64,000 bases of DNA from the NCBI RefSeq assembly GCF_009870125.1, contig NC_046679.1, positions 21,514,001 to 21,578,000 on the forward strand, in the 5' to 3' direction. The number at the start of each line of letters is the position of its first letter. Positions within the stretch are counted from its first letter, which is position 1. Shown one piece after another: positions 9,687 through 18,260 of the stretch. Under the pieces are notes generated by a model. The model was given only the letters and a program-made list of their open reading frames with translations. It ran no database searches and had not been told where the DNA came from. The translations under genes and the position numbers were made by a program. The DNA comes from Drosophila pseudoobscura (taxonomy: Eukaryota; Arthropoda; Insecta; Diptera; Drosophilidae).

Positions 9687-10694
9687 CTAACTCATCCTGA
9701 CAATAGACGGGTCAAATGGTTGTCCTTTAAATGGCGAACCATCAGCGTCCCAGGCGGCCCGTAACCGTTCCATGGTTTTGTGCTGTTCCGGATTGGAAGC
9801 CTGCAGTTGGCTTTGCTGCTTATCCGCCTCCATTTGTTGCACCCGGAGCTTCTCTATGGTCGCCTGAGTGTCGTCGGGAAGATCGTCAATATAGCGCTCG
9901 CAGTCAATTTTCTTTGTATCGATTTCGGCGTCGCCCTCGAAGAGTCGGTCCCACCACAGCTCCCTGGCCTTGTCTAGTGGAAGGGATTGGTATTATTTGA
10001 ACCATTCAAGGATTCGTGGAGTACTTACCACAACTGATGTGCAGCATGTTATGGTCAATGGTCCACAACGCTTCGTTATGCCTAATCCGCTGGCTAAGAT
10101 TTCCCTCTAGAATCACGTGCTCTGGCTTTTGCTTGCTGCTCACCTTAAGGTGGCCACCTTTGATGTCTATATTCAGGTTTTTGGATATTTTTAGTTCTTC
10201 GGGCAGTTTCACTTGGACTTCCACATCCTTTAACGTCTGAGACCAGCAGTGGCTTGCAAAGACAGCTCCATTCTTGTAGTCAATGGGGAAAAATACAGCC
10301 TCTGCTGAATCAGCCTTGTGTTGTGGGATTTTTGCCTCACTTTCCACGATTACTTCCTCAACAGCAGGAGGAAGATATGTACCATTGCCTCCAATTTCAC
10401 TCTCGACGTTCATTGATTGAAGAATGCAGTCCGGGTCGTAGCGCTGCATTGCTCCGTAAAGAATTTGATCGCGCATTCCCTTGGGAAATCCAATCCTGTC
10501 AGCCTCATCCTTTTTCGTGTGGTAAAAGTCGGTGCTAGAGTAATCGCAGCAGGGAGGTTAAATTTATCAAGTTTCAGGTCTAAATCTGTGTACTTGCGAC
10601 GCAGAAATCCAAAGATGGAGTCCAGGAATCCGACGATGGTCTTTCGACCTTGCAGAATCTCCATAAGCATGGCATCACTTCGCTGAAATTCCAT
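9687..10694 (-). CDS. NUDCD3: NUDCD3-type NudC/CS-domain co-chaperone
   Basis: Three exons on the minus strand (10694-10594, 10534-10029, 9973-9687; introns 59 and 55 nt) encode 297 residues. The N-terminal part (about 1-65, with FLDSIFGFLRRN|TDFYH and RIGFPKG) matches the NudC N-terminal region of NUDCD3. After an acidic linker comes the CS domain (about 122-215, WSQTLKDVEVQVKLP through LWTIDHNMLHISC). The C-terminus has the family signature AWDADGSPFKGQPFDPS. In vertebrates NUDCD3 works with HSP90-type chaperones to stabilise dynein intermediate chain. The exon joins were deduced by matching family order: the first join makes RRN|TDFYH, the second HISC|DKARELWW. It shares a short divergent promoter with the DMAC1-like gene and is convergent with nurim. 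Confidence 0.9.
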
Positions 10695-10883
10695 TTTTGT
10701 CAGCCGTTCAAATAAGTAAACTAATTCCCAGCCAATTTAAACTTCACACCTGCTTGAACCATTCGCACGTAAACGTGGATGTACACACGATAGCTATCGA
10801 TGTATCGAAAAGGAATGTAGAAAAGGATGTAGGAAAAGTTTGCCTTGGATGATCAATTCAACAATTTTCTAGAAACAAACGAA
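10695..10883. promoter_or_regulatory. Bidirectional promoter with CGATAGCTATCG palindrome (DRE/BEAF type)
   Basis: 189 bp between divergent start codons. It contains the perfect 12-bp palindrome CGATAGCTATCG at 10788-10799 and overlapping TATCGATG at 10795-10802, plus another TATCG just after. DREF binds TATCGATA and BEAF-32 binds CGATA clusters, both typical of head-to-head housekeeping genes. No TATA box is evident. Confidence 0.55.
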
Positions 10884-11256
10884 ATGATTGGAAGACTGTC
10901 GTTTTGGAACAAAGACAATACCAGCAGTGAGGTGGACTGCTTGGGCTGCCGCCTGGTTAGCGGTTTCGGGCTGATCGGCATTGGAGTCTTTCTGTTGGCC
11001 CAGGCAAAGCGGCGCAGCAAGCCTCTCGAGAACTACACAATGAAAGGGTTGGCAGCCGGTGCGTACTCCATTTCTACTTGGCATTTCAATTTTTATTGGT
11101 TATATGTATGTATCTTCATTAGCTGTTGGAGCTCTGGGCGTGGCTCGGTTGGGAAATGCAGGATTCCTGAAGCCAGCCGCCAAGGAGAAACCGGAGGAGG
11201 GGACGATGCCCACAAAGACTATACCAAAGGATCATGGATTTTTTTCTCGACGCTAG
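10884..11256 (+). CDS. DMAC1/TMEM261-like small membrane protein
   Basis: Exons 10884-11058 and 11123-11256 (intron 64 nt) encode 102 residues. The first in-frame ATG is at 10884. The segment EVDCLGCRLVSGFGLIGIGVFLL (about 17-38) holds a CxxC pair (C19, C22) just before a glycine-rich hydrophobic helix. This resembles the domain in human DMAC1/TMEM261 (distal membrane arm assembly component of mitochondrial complex I). A second hydrophobic stretch is formed across the splice join (GLAAAVGALGVARLG), and the tail is basic and hydrophilic, ending HGFFSRR. By homology it would be a mitochondrial inner-membrane factor for complex I assembly. The family match is from memory of a short motif, so the role is moderately certain; the gene model is firmer. 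It ends 95 bp from the RTRAF stop. Confidence 0.75.
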
Positions 11257-11351
11257 ACAGGCGGTTGTAATTGCTAGCTGACTCATTAAATTTACAATTA
11301 GTTATGTACTGTTCATGATTGGCTATTGAATTTGATCGTTGGGAACTGCGT

Positions 11352-12217
11352 TCAGAATCCCACTTTTCCCAGCTTGGTGTCAGTCTTTGGATTGGCAGTT
11401 AGATTTTGAACCGACACGATCGTCTCGTTGATGTGCGTCTGTAGCTGACGCAGGCTCTGGATCTGCAAGAGGCGCAGTATGCGCATGGGAAGGTCAAGGG
11501 CGGGATCGTTGGCGGAGACCACATCGTTGCCCTTGTCAAAGGGAAAGGGTGTCATAGTGATGGGCTGGCGTCCCCTGGCAGCAGGCGAAAGGCGTTCGTG
11601 TACCACCCGGGCTACGGCTTCCAGCTGCAGCAAATGATTGGGATGATGAGGCACATTCAGTTGGCCAGCCAGAGTGCGCACTCCAGCAATAAATTCTTTG
11701 TCATCCACTATTTGGGAAATAAATGAATGCGTTACAGAGTCGCTTTTCTAAGTGAAACCTTTTACCATTCATTTTTCCTTCAAAAATAACCTGCACTTTT
11801 TGTTGATGTGGTTGGCTGCCGTTGATCTTCGGCAGCGGTTGCTTGCTGTTGATCGACTCATACTGCGCTGGATCGTCCAGAAACTCCAGACGTATGGCAT
11901 GACCCAAAATCCAGGCGAGCTGTTCGTTTTGTGTTCCCAGGCTAGGCATATTCAGGTCTGCACAGTACTTCAGGTAGCCATCCTCCCACATCTGGGCATT
12001 GTCTACGTTGCGCAGAATTTCGCGATCTTCTATTGCATATAGTCTTATCTTTTGGTCCTCCAGCCAAAGGATTGTGCTCGCAAAGTCCTTGCGATCTGGA
12101 TATGTGGTGAAATTACCTTATTAATAACCTCTCAAAATCCTCTAATCAGTACTTACTGCTTAGCGCCAGATCACTGGGTGTGGGATACCCCAAGGCCTCT
12201 AGTTTCTTCTTCAGCAT
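11352..12217 (-). CDS. RTRAF: RTRAF (hCLE/C14orf166) homologue
   Basis: Three exons on the minus strand (12217-12157, 12095-11766, 11707-11352; introns 61 and 58 nt) encode 248 residues, matching the family length. The N-terminus MLKKKLEALGYPTPSD and the block ILWLEDQKIRLYAIEDREILRNV are characteristic, followed by WILGHAIRLEFLDDPAQYES. The C-terminal half is predicted to be largely helical. In mammals this protein joins the tRNA ligase complex (RTCB, DDX1) and RNA polymerase II and travels in RNA transport granules. The first codon after exon 1 is split (A|AT, Asn). It shares a 219-bp divergent promoter with RRP15, suggesting co-regulation as housekeeping genes. Confidence 0.93.
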
Positions 12218-12436
12218 TTTCTAGTTATAATTGTTTTTAATAGAAAATTTCAGTTTTTCGGTCGGCCGGCTCTCTTCTTCTTTTTTGTCGCTTTTGAGGG
12301 ATGGTAATATCGCAGCTGATTGTATTTGATGTGGATAGCTATCGATTATCATCATACAAATTTTACCACCACTAGCAACGTGAGGAGCACGCGTATTTTG
12401 TTTTTAAAATTTGTTTCTGTTTTCTGACCGAATAAA
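12218..12436. promoter_or_regulatory. Bidirectional promoter RTRAF/RRP15 with a DRE-like site
   Basis: 219 bp between divergent starts. It contains GATAGCTATCGAT at 12334-12346, the same 13-mer found in the NUDCD3/DMAC1-like promoter. No TATA box is seen at the expected place for RRP15. Confidence 0.5.
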
Positions 12437-13276
12437 ATGGCTCTTCTCACTGCGAAGCGCCCGAAAAAAGAGGCTGCGCCGGCCACAGACAGTTCCAACA
12501 ACGAATCTGACTCTGAAGACAGTCAGAATGTTGACGGCGACACAGGGGCCAACGCCGGCTGGGCAGATTGCATTGGAAAGGTACTGAAGAGCAAGTCAGT
12601 GGGACCCACCGTGCTGTCCCGGGCCAAGAAGAATCCAGCGGTCGTTCGTTCCAAGACCAGCGAAGCGGCAAAGAAGCCAGGATTTGACTTTGAAGTCGTT
12701 GGGGGCGATGTCAAAGAGGAGGACGATGATGATGAGGAGGATGGTGACGCTGACAAATCCGCATTGGATGCCACTCTGACCAAGACAGAGCGAAGAAATG
12801 TTCCCCTGCAGCTGAGAGTGAAGCCCAGCTACCAGGACTTAGAGAGGGAAAGAACACTACGCAAGGTGGCCACTCGAGGCGTGGTTCAGTTCTTCAACGC
12901 AGTGCGCATTCAGCAGAAGGATCTCGAACAACAGCTGGCAGATGCAGGGCCACTGGACAGTCGTCAGGATGCAGTGCTCAATAATATTAACAAGAGAAAG
13001 TTCCTGGACGTGTTAATGAGCGGCAAGCGGGCCAAGTCCACGGCCATAGACAATGCCGTGAAGAAGGAGGAGCAAGAGACAGATGATGATGACGAAGATG
13101 ACACAGCAGAGGCGTCTTCAACTGGAAAAAAGAAGTCTGAGTGGAATGTACTGCGAGAGGACTTTATGACCAACAAGAAAATCAAGCACTGGGACGAGGA
13201 AGATGATGAGGGCAGCGATCAGGGGGCCAATAACGATGAGGCGGACGATAGCGACGACGATGATGAGGAAGATTAG
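12437..13276 (+). CDS. RRP15: RRP15-family ribosomal RNA processing protein
   Basis: An intronless gene of 279 residues with a good ATG context (AAAATGG). It has the RRP15 core: GWADCIGKVLKSK (about 35-47), then RVKPSYQDLERERTLRKVATRGVVQFFNAVRIQQKDLEQQL (about 127-167) and KRKFLDVLMSGKRAK (about 186-200). Acidic Asp/Glu tracts lie between the core blocks and form a long acidic C-terminal tail (DDDDEED). RRP15 is a nucleolar protein needed for 27S/32S pre-rRNA processing and 60S subunit assembly. The 3' end has AATAAA at 13301-13306. It is convergent with VhaPPA1-2, 56 bp stop to stop. Confidence 0.93.
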   Translation: MALLTAKRPKKEAAPATDSSNNESDSEDSQNVDGDTGANAGWADCIGKVLKSKSVGPTVLSRAKKNPAVVRSKTSEAAKKPGFDFEVVGGDVKEEDDDDEEDGDADKSALDATLTKTERRNVPLQLRVKPSYQDLERERTLRKVATRGVVQFFNAVRIQQKDLEQQLADAGPLDSRQDAVLNNINKRKFLDVLMSGKRAKSTAIDNAVKKEEQETDDDDEDDTAEASSTGKKKSEWNVLREDFMTNKKIKHWDEEDDEGSDQGANNDEADDSDDDDEED

Positions 13277-13300
13277 TGTTTAATTACTTTAATAGGCCTT

Positions 13301-13306
13301 AATAAA
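13301..13306 (+). terminator. Poly(A) signal AATAAA of RRP15
   Basis: AATAAA lies 25 nt after the RRP15 stop and inside the 56-bp gap to the convergent VhaPPA1-2 stop, so cleavage probably occurs at or within the neighbouring gene's 3' end. Confidence 0.5.
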
Positions 13307-13332
13307 TAGTAGTTTTTGATTTGTAATCGGGT

Positions 13333-13956
13333 TTAAATCATATCCGCCTTGGATGTCAAGTATATGCCCACAATCAGTCCAAAGAGACCGATGGCCGAGC
13401 CAAATATCTCCACAATTAGAACCTTGACGAAGAGCGACGCATTGGCCGAGTCGGCTAGGGCTGCTCCAGAGCCCACAATGCCAACAGCCACGCCGCAAGA
13501 GATGTTGACCAGTCCGACAGCCAGCCCGGCCCCAAAAACAGCGAATCCCGTGAACATATTTCTGGCCATTTGGCCCTTGTCGCTCAGCATCTTTGCCAGG
13601 CGATAGTTGTTTATACTCCCGGACAAAACTATGGCCATGATCAGCCCGTAGATGGCCACTGCCTCGCAGAATATAATCGAGATGAGGTTCTTGGTCTTGA
13701 TGCGGGGCGAGCGGACCCCGCCCCCGACGATGCTGGTCCCCGTAGTATAGATTCCAACGGCGGCTCCCACCACGGATAACGACACCGACAGTCCAATGCC
13801 CAGGCCAGCCCACAGGTAGGGACTGCTGGTGTACAGAAACCAGCCAAATCCCAAACGCTCGCCGGTGTTTGTCATCACATGGCTGAGAATGAGAGCCGCC
13901 ACTGCCACGGTGGATACGGTAGCTATCAGCAAAATTAATCGGGTACGAAAAGTCAT
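13333..13956 (-). CDS. VhaPPA1-2: V-ATPase c'' (proteolipid, Vma16-type) subunit, divergent copy
   Basis: Intronless, 207 residues from the ATG at 13956 (MTFRTRL); the frame is open upstream but without an ATG. Five hydrophobic segments are present. The membrane glutamates typical of this subunit are E98 (FCEAVAIYG) and E183 ([11 protein letters not shown]), together with glycine-rich packing helices ([26 protein letters not shown]). The subunit sits in the rotating proteolipid ring of the Vo sector and carries protons. It is clearly paralogous to VhaPPA1-1 at 16535-17173, with a shorter N-terminus, a different loop ([18 protein letters not shown]) and the tail SKADMI. In D. melanogaster the corresponding second copy is, to my knowledge, more tissue-restricted than VhaPPA1-1. 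The assignment to copy 1-2 rests on divergence and gene order. Confidence 0.9.
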   Translation of the reverse strand: MTFRTRLILLIATVSTVAVAALILSHVMTNTGERLGFGWFLYTSSPYLWAGLGIGLSVSLSVVGAAVGIYTTGTSIVGGGVRSPRIKTKNLISIIFCEAVAIYGLIMAIVLSGSINNYRLAKMLSDKGQMARNMFTGFAVFGAGLAVGLVNISCGVAVGIVGSGAALADSANASLFVKVLIVEIFGSAIGLFGLIVGIYLTSKADMI

Positions 13957-14282
13957 TTTTACAGTTGATATTCCAGACGATAGCACTCGCTCCAATGAAT
14001 AGAAGTTGATCTCTACATTGAATGACTGATAAAGAAAAGTGGGGGCTGACCAGCACCTTGCGCGCCATCTAAGCTCGCAAACAAACGTTAAATTTTTTAA
14101 AAATTTGCATCTCCAATTCTATGTTGCCTGCAGCGAGAAAGGGACGGCTGTATACACAATGTGCGTTAGAGTGAAACACCTATATGGTTTCGAAAATACA
14201 ACACTGTATTTACAGTTACATTTGTGGAATGTGCGCATACATAGCGCATATGTATGTCTGTATTAACAATGAAATGGGCAAT
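13957..14282. other. Gap between VhaPPA1-2 start and RpS5b stop
   Basis: 326 bp holding the VhaPPA1-2 5' flank and the RpS5b 3' UTR, both genes being on the minus strand. A GATAAAG occurs near 14028. No TATA box or other clear motif was seen. Confidence 0.4.
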
Positions 14283-15054
14283 TTAACGATTCGATTTGGC
14301 CACACGCTCCAGCTCATCCTTCTTCTTGATTGCATACGAGTTGGACGATCCCTTGGCGGCATTGATCAGCTCATCGGCCAGGCACTCGGCCACGGTTTTG
14401 ATGTTGCGGAAAGCCGCCTCACGTGCCCCAGTGCAAATCAACCAAATAGCCTGCAAAGCAGATGGTAGGAATAATGATGCCATCACTTTAAGCCGTATTT
14501 TGCCATATATTGCTTACCTGATTGACGCGACGCAATGGCGAGACATCCACAGCCTGACGGCGCACAGTTCCAGCGCGTCCAATGCGTGTAGAGTCCTCAC
14601 GTGGCCCAGAGTTGACAATCGCATTAACAGTCACTTGCAATGGATTTTCCGAAGTCAGCAAGTGAATGATCTCAAATGCGTGCTTTACGATGCGACAAGC
14701 CAGAAGTTTCTTGCCGTTACTGCGACCCTTCATCATCAGCCCGCAGGTAAGGCGCTCCACAATTGGGCATTGAGCTTTGCGGAAGCGTTTGGCCGCATAG
14801 CGTCCCGCCGAGTGCGGCAAGTAGCGAGCGAACTTCTCCTTCACGGCAATGTAGTCTTGCAACGAAATATCACCAATGGATATGTCATCGCAGGCCCAGC
14901 GGCCGAAAAGCTTGATTTCAGGCCACTCATTGGCTTGCTGATAGGCTACGTCAGCCACTCCTTCTTCCTCCCATATTTCGTCAATGGCAGTTTCTATAGG
15001 CACCACAGCCGCCTCTGACACCACCACAGTAGATTCGACATCGGTTTCAGACAT
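14283..15054 (-). CDS. RpS5b: Ribosomal protein S5 (uS7), RpS5b-type
   Basis: Exons 15054-14518 and 14450-14283 on the minus strand, intron 67 nt (CAG|GTAAGC..TTTGCAG), joined as [15 protein letters not shown]. The start is the ATG at 15054 ([12 protein letters not shown]); an open frame upstream lacks supporting features. The divergent acidic N-terminal extension is followed by the highly conserved uS7 body: [89 protein letters not shown], and the C-terminus [14 protein letters not shown]. The protein sits in the 40S head at the mRNA exit/E-site region. Flies have two copies. The N-terminus, WACDDIS variant and V-ATPase neighbours fit RpS5b, the copy enriched in the female germline in D. melanogaster. 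TATCGATA sites lie upstream at 15218 and 15387. Confidence 0.95.
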
Positions 15055-15217
15055 TTTAAAGCAAACAAATTGCAAATTACGATTATTCTCTGCACTGCGT
15101 GCGGCTCCGCTCACGTTTCAAGAAAAGAAAGAGGCTTGAAAAGGAAGAGATGTTAAGATGGCGGACGCTTTTCGAAAATGGCGGCAAAGGCAAAGAAGAG
15201 ATAGCGATATATCAATA

Positions 15218-15225
15218 TATCGATA
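15218..15225. promoter_or_regulatory. Perfect DRE (TATCGATA) upstream of RpS5b
   Basis: TATCGATA lies 164 bp upstream of the RpS5b ATG, within a run of ATAT/CGAT. This is the consensus for DREF, which activates growth and ribosomal genes. Confidence 0.55.
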
Positions 15226-15386
15226 CATATTGTAGGTGATATTTGTTTGGAATGCATTATTGTTGCTTCATTCCATACACCGTTAGTGTATTTGTTAGTA
15301 TAACTGCATCCTATCCAGCAGAGAGAAAAGAGTGAAATCAACTACGAAGATCAGTAAAAAAGACCAGGAAAAACAGTCGATGGTGC

Positions 15387-15394
15387 TATCGATA
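15387..15394. promoter_or_regulatory. Second perfect DRE (TATCGATA)
   Basis: TATCGATA lies 333 bp upstream of the RpS5b ATG. Two perfect copies within 180 bp make a DREF/BEAF-type element likely here. Confidence 0.45.
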
Positions 15395-16457
15395 CATGGA
15401 ATTGGAATGCCGCCCTGATTTTAGTGTTATAAATTGAACAACAAATGAGCGGCAAATTTAAATTCCAAATATTGAAACAAGAAAAGTTTAAAGTTGAATG
15501 GAGTCATCTTAATAGAGCTCAGAAACTAGCTGAACTATTCGCACATATATAAGCAAAGATTGCCATAACTATGGTATGACTTCCTCCAAAGTCAGTGACT
15601 TTCCACATTAAAATTTTAGGTAACCAAACACAGCTGTTCCAATTACAACTGAGCGATTAATCAGATTGTACCGATAGACGAAAGATCTGCGTAAGGAGAG
15701 TGACCTTAGGTAATCCCAATATGATACTTCACATATGCACCTAGATATAGCTGATATACATATGTATGTATGTGCTATGGTTATAACAAGTTTGCGCGTG
15801 CTTTTGATAAGCCCCCGCCTCGCAGTCATTCATTCACATAGATTGATAAACAAAACGTATAGATTTTATTACTTGTTTAATATGGAATACTTGCTATGTA
15901 TAATAATAATAATGCGACTGTTGTGTATCTTCCTTTGCTTCTGCCATTGGGAGCAGCATAAAATATACATGTTCATCGTTTTGTAGTAGTTAATATAATA
16001 CATTCTCATTTAGAAATACAAGAGCCAGTAGAAACAAAAACATAACAAACTTCTTAGAATCATAAATATACACACACATGCACACACAATACAATTGTCT
16101 TTCGATCGGCAAAAGAATAATTATTACATAAACAAATCTTTGTCATTTTTACACCATGCACACTCAGCAATCAATTGAAATTGGATGCTGATAATTGCGC
16201 GAGTAGGCGTGGCGTAAAAATAAACATCTAAGTTATCAAAAAACTATCAACTTAATAAGTAACTAAAGTCCCAGTTTAAAGCAGCGGTAGGGATTCCTCG
16301 AGCAAACTGTAACTGCATATAACGCAAGCTTTTTGTTGTAATTTCCAGAAAAAAAAACCTGGCCCCCACTGATGTTGCTGTGCGAGGCCCTCGTGTTAAG
16401 GGGGGAATGACTTGATGGCTGATTATTGTTCTCTTCTTGCCGATGAGTAAGTGAAGT

Positions 16458-16517
16458 CTGCAAACGAAAAACGGCATTTAAAAGAGGCTGAAATGCATTG
16501 ATCCGATGCACACTTAC
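16458..16517 (-). other. Possible 3'-UTR intron of VhaPPA1-1
   Basis: On the minus strand a good donor (CAGA|GTAAGTG) begins 18 nt after the VhaPPA1-1 stop, and a good acceptor (TTTTTCGTTTGCAG) ends at 16458, giving a 60-nt intron of typical fly size. Because the junction would lie within about 20 nt of the stop codon, it would not be expected to trigger nonsense-mediated decay. Confidence 0.45.
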
Positions 16518-16534
16518 TCTGAAGACTGGCAGTC

Positions 16535-17173
16535 TTACTCCTTGTCACCCATCTTCGACTTGGACGTCATGTAAATGCCCACAATCAGGCCAAACAGACC
16601 AATGGCCGAGCCGAAAATCTCCACAATCAGGATCTTGACGAACAGGGCCGCATTGGCGGCGTCCGAAAGAGCAGCACCTGAGCCGACAATACCAACAGCA
16701 ATGCCGCAGAACAAGTTGACCAGGCCGACGGCGAGACCAGCACCGAAGATCAAGTAGCCCGAGAACCAGTTGTTGTTCATGATGGCGACATTGTTCAGAG
16801 CCGTCTCCATTTGGAACTGCTCCAACTGGCCGGAGAGCACAATGGCAGTGATCAGGCCGTAGATCGCGACGGCCTCGCAGAAGATGACGGAAATCAAATT
16901 CTTGGTCTTGATGCGGGGAGCCTTAACACCGCCGCCAACAATGCTGGTGCCCGTCGTATGGATGCCAAGGGCGGCGCCTACCACAGACAGCGACACGGCA
17001 AGTCCAATGCCGAGGCAGGCCCACATGTAGGGATTCGACGAGGTGAGGAACCAGCCAACGCTCACCCGCTCGCCCTTGCCCGTCATAACAAAGTACAGGA
17101 TGAGGATGGTGGCTGCGGCCGTGAAGAGCCCCAGGAAAGTCGATGTCACCACTGTGCGTATTTGGGCCGCCAT
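16535..17173 (-). CDS. VhaPPA1-1: V-ATPase c'' (proteolipid, Vma16-type) subunit, main copy
   Basis: One coding exon, 212 residues from ATG 17173 ([13 protein letters not shown]). Five hydrophobic segments are present with the proton-carrying/buried glutamates E100 ([15 protein letters not shown]) and E185 ([15 protein letters not shown]). The paired proteolipid repeats are visible as [21 protein letters not shown] and [27 protein letters not shown]. It forms part of the Vo ring that moves protons into endosomes, lysosomes and the apical membranes of transporting epithelia. Codon use is more G/C-ending than in VhaPPA1-2, consistent with high expression. Upstream (17360-17435) are several AAATATACCG-type motif-6 strings and a CAGTGTGGCCG motif-1-like string, a housekeeping-type promoter. 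A 3'-UTR intron seems likely at 16458-16517. Confidence 0.95.
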   Translation of the reverse strand: MAAQIRTVVTSTFLGLFTAAATILILYFVMTGKGERVSVGWFLTSSNPYMWACLGIGLAVSLSVVGAALGIHTTGTSIVGGGVKAPRIKTKNLISVIFCEAVAIYGLITAIVLSGQLEQFQMETALNNVAIMNNNWFSGYLIFGAGLAVGLVNLFCGIAVGIVGSGAALSDAANAALFVKILIVEIFGSAIGLFGLIVGIYMTSKSKMGDKE

Positions 17174-17340
17174 TTTGCAGGTTTTTCTTGTCTAGCTGAG
17201 ATTAAACACGTTGCAGGGTCTTCAATTTTCCATCATTCGCAGGACACTCACCAAATTGAAGGCGTAATTCTATTTTCTCGGCGACAGGTGACTTCGTGCG
17301 AAAAAAAATCACAATCACATGACGTTTCTCTATTCACATG

Positions 17341-17640
17341 ATATCAGTGTGGCCGTCGAGTTTTTCGATAAAATATACGGTCTGACCGTTAGAAATATAC
17401 CGGAATGTACAAAATATACCGTAATATACTGACCAATTCGAGTTCATATTCCTCGATTTTGATATTCCGACGAATATTACCAGCTATATAGAACATTTAG
17501 CCATGCCATCATAATTTTAGCCCATTGATGAATCAATTTTCTACACAATTGGTTAGTTTTTAGTCCTTGCGTTTATTGGATTTCTATATAACATTGAAAA
17601 TTAAATTAATATTAAATGTCTGCGATGTTTGGTGGAGAAC
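17341..17640. repeat. Unit A of a degenerate three-copy promoter-like repeat (also VhaPPA1-1 promoter)
   Basis: The unit runs: motif-1-like CAGTGTGGCCG (17346), AAATATAC-type strings through ATACTGACCAATTC (17428-17438 region), TATTCCTCG, GAACATTTAGCCATGCC, GATGAATCAATTTTCTACA at 17527, then TTTATTGGATTTCTATATA. The same order of blocks recurs in units B and C. It lies about 170 bp upstream of the VhaPPA1-1 start, so this copy probably works as its promoter. Confidence 0.6.
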
Positions 17641-18000
17641 TATTGATTGCACTGTCGATGTTTTTCGAAAAACTATCGACAGCAGTGTGACTGCGGACTT
17701 ATCGTTAAAATATACCGTCCCACAGAAATATTTAAAAATATACCGTCACATTTTAAAAATATACCGTAAATATACTGACGAATTCAAGTTATATTTTACA
17801 TATTCCTCGTTTTCTTTCTTCCGTTGAATATAACTATCTATATGGAACATTTAGCCATGCCCACTCAATTTTGTACGCTTGATGAATCAATTCTATACAT
17901 GATTGGCCTATTCGAAGTACTTGCATTTATTGGATTTCTATATAAAATTGAAAATAAAATTAATAATTGACAAAAATACCATTTAGCACTAAAAAACACC
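17641..18000. repeat. Unit B of the promoter-like repeat
   Basis: It starts with CAGCAGTGTGACTGCGG (motif-1-like), has three AAATATACCGT strings (17707-17768), then ATACTGACGAATTC, TATTCCTCG, GGAACATTTAGCCATGCCCA, GATGAATCAATTCTATACA at 17881 and TTTATTGGATTTCTATATA. Shared blocks are offset from unit A by about 346-354 bp. Confidence 0.6.
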
Positions 18001-18260
18001 ACATGGGAGCGCGGCGAAAACCAGTTTTTACAGTATGACCCTCAGAACAGCACCGAAATATACGGTCTCATTTGAAAAATATACCGAGTGGTGCGCGCCA
18101 AATCGAACTTTTTTGAATGTGAGCGACAAGGATTTAAATGTTGTCAACCGGGCGTTTATCTATGCCCACATAATTTAATACGATTAATGAATCAATTTTC
18201 TACTTAACTGGCCAGTTTTTAGTCCTTGCTTTTATTGTATTTTGACTAAAACAAGGTTTA
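18001..18260. repeat. Unit C of the promoter-like repeat
   Basis: It contains CCGAAATATACGGTCTCATT and AAAAATATACCGA (18052-18086), CTATGCCCACATAATTT, ATGAATCAATTTTCTAC at 18187 and TTTTTAGTCCTTGC. It is the most decayed unit in the middle, yet its motif-6 part is nearly identical to the string upstream of eIF1A at 8278-8311. Confidence 0.55.

Larger units (their letters stand above)
15055..16457. other. RpS5b upstream region and VhaPPA1-1 3' flank
   Basis: About 1.4 kb without a coding gene. The part nearest RpS5b holds two perfect DRE sites. Further right the sequence is AT-rich with CATATGTATGTATGTG-type repeats near 15760 and a short CACACACAT run at 16070-16089. The last part is probably 3' UTR of VhaPPA1-1. 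Confidence 0.5.

Noticed and set aside
14296-15018. 240-codon open frame on the plus strand
   Set aside because: Antisense shadow of RpS5b, whose protein sequence is unmistakable; it even crosses the RpS5b intron.
16811-17341. 176-codon frame on the plus strand
   Set aside because: Antisense to VhaPPA1-1 and its 5' flank; no domain.
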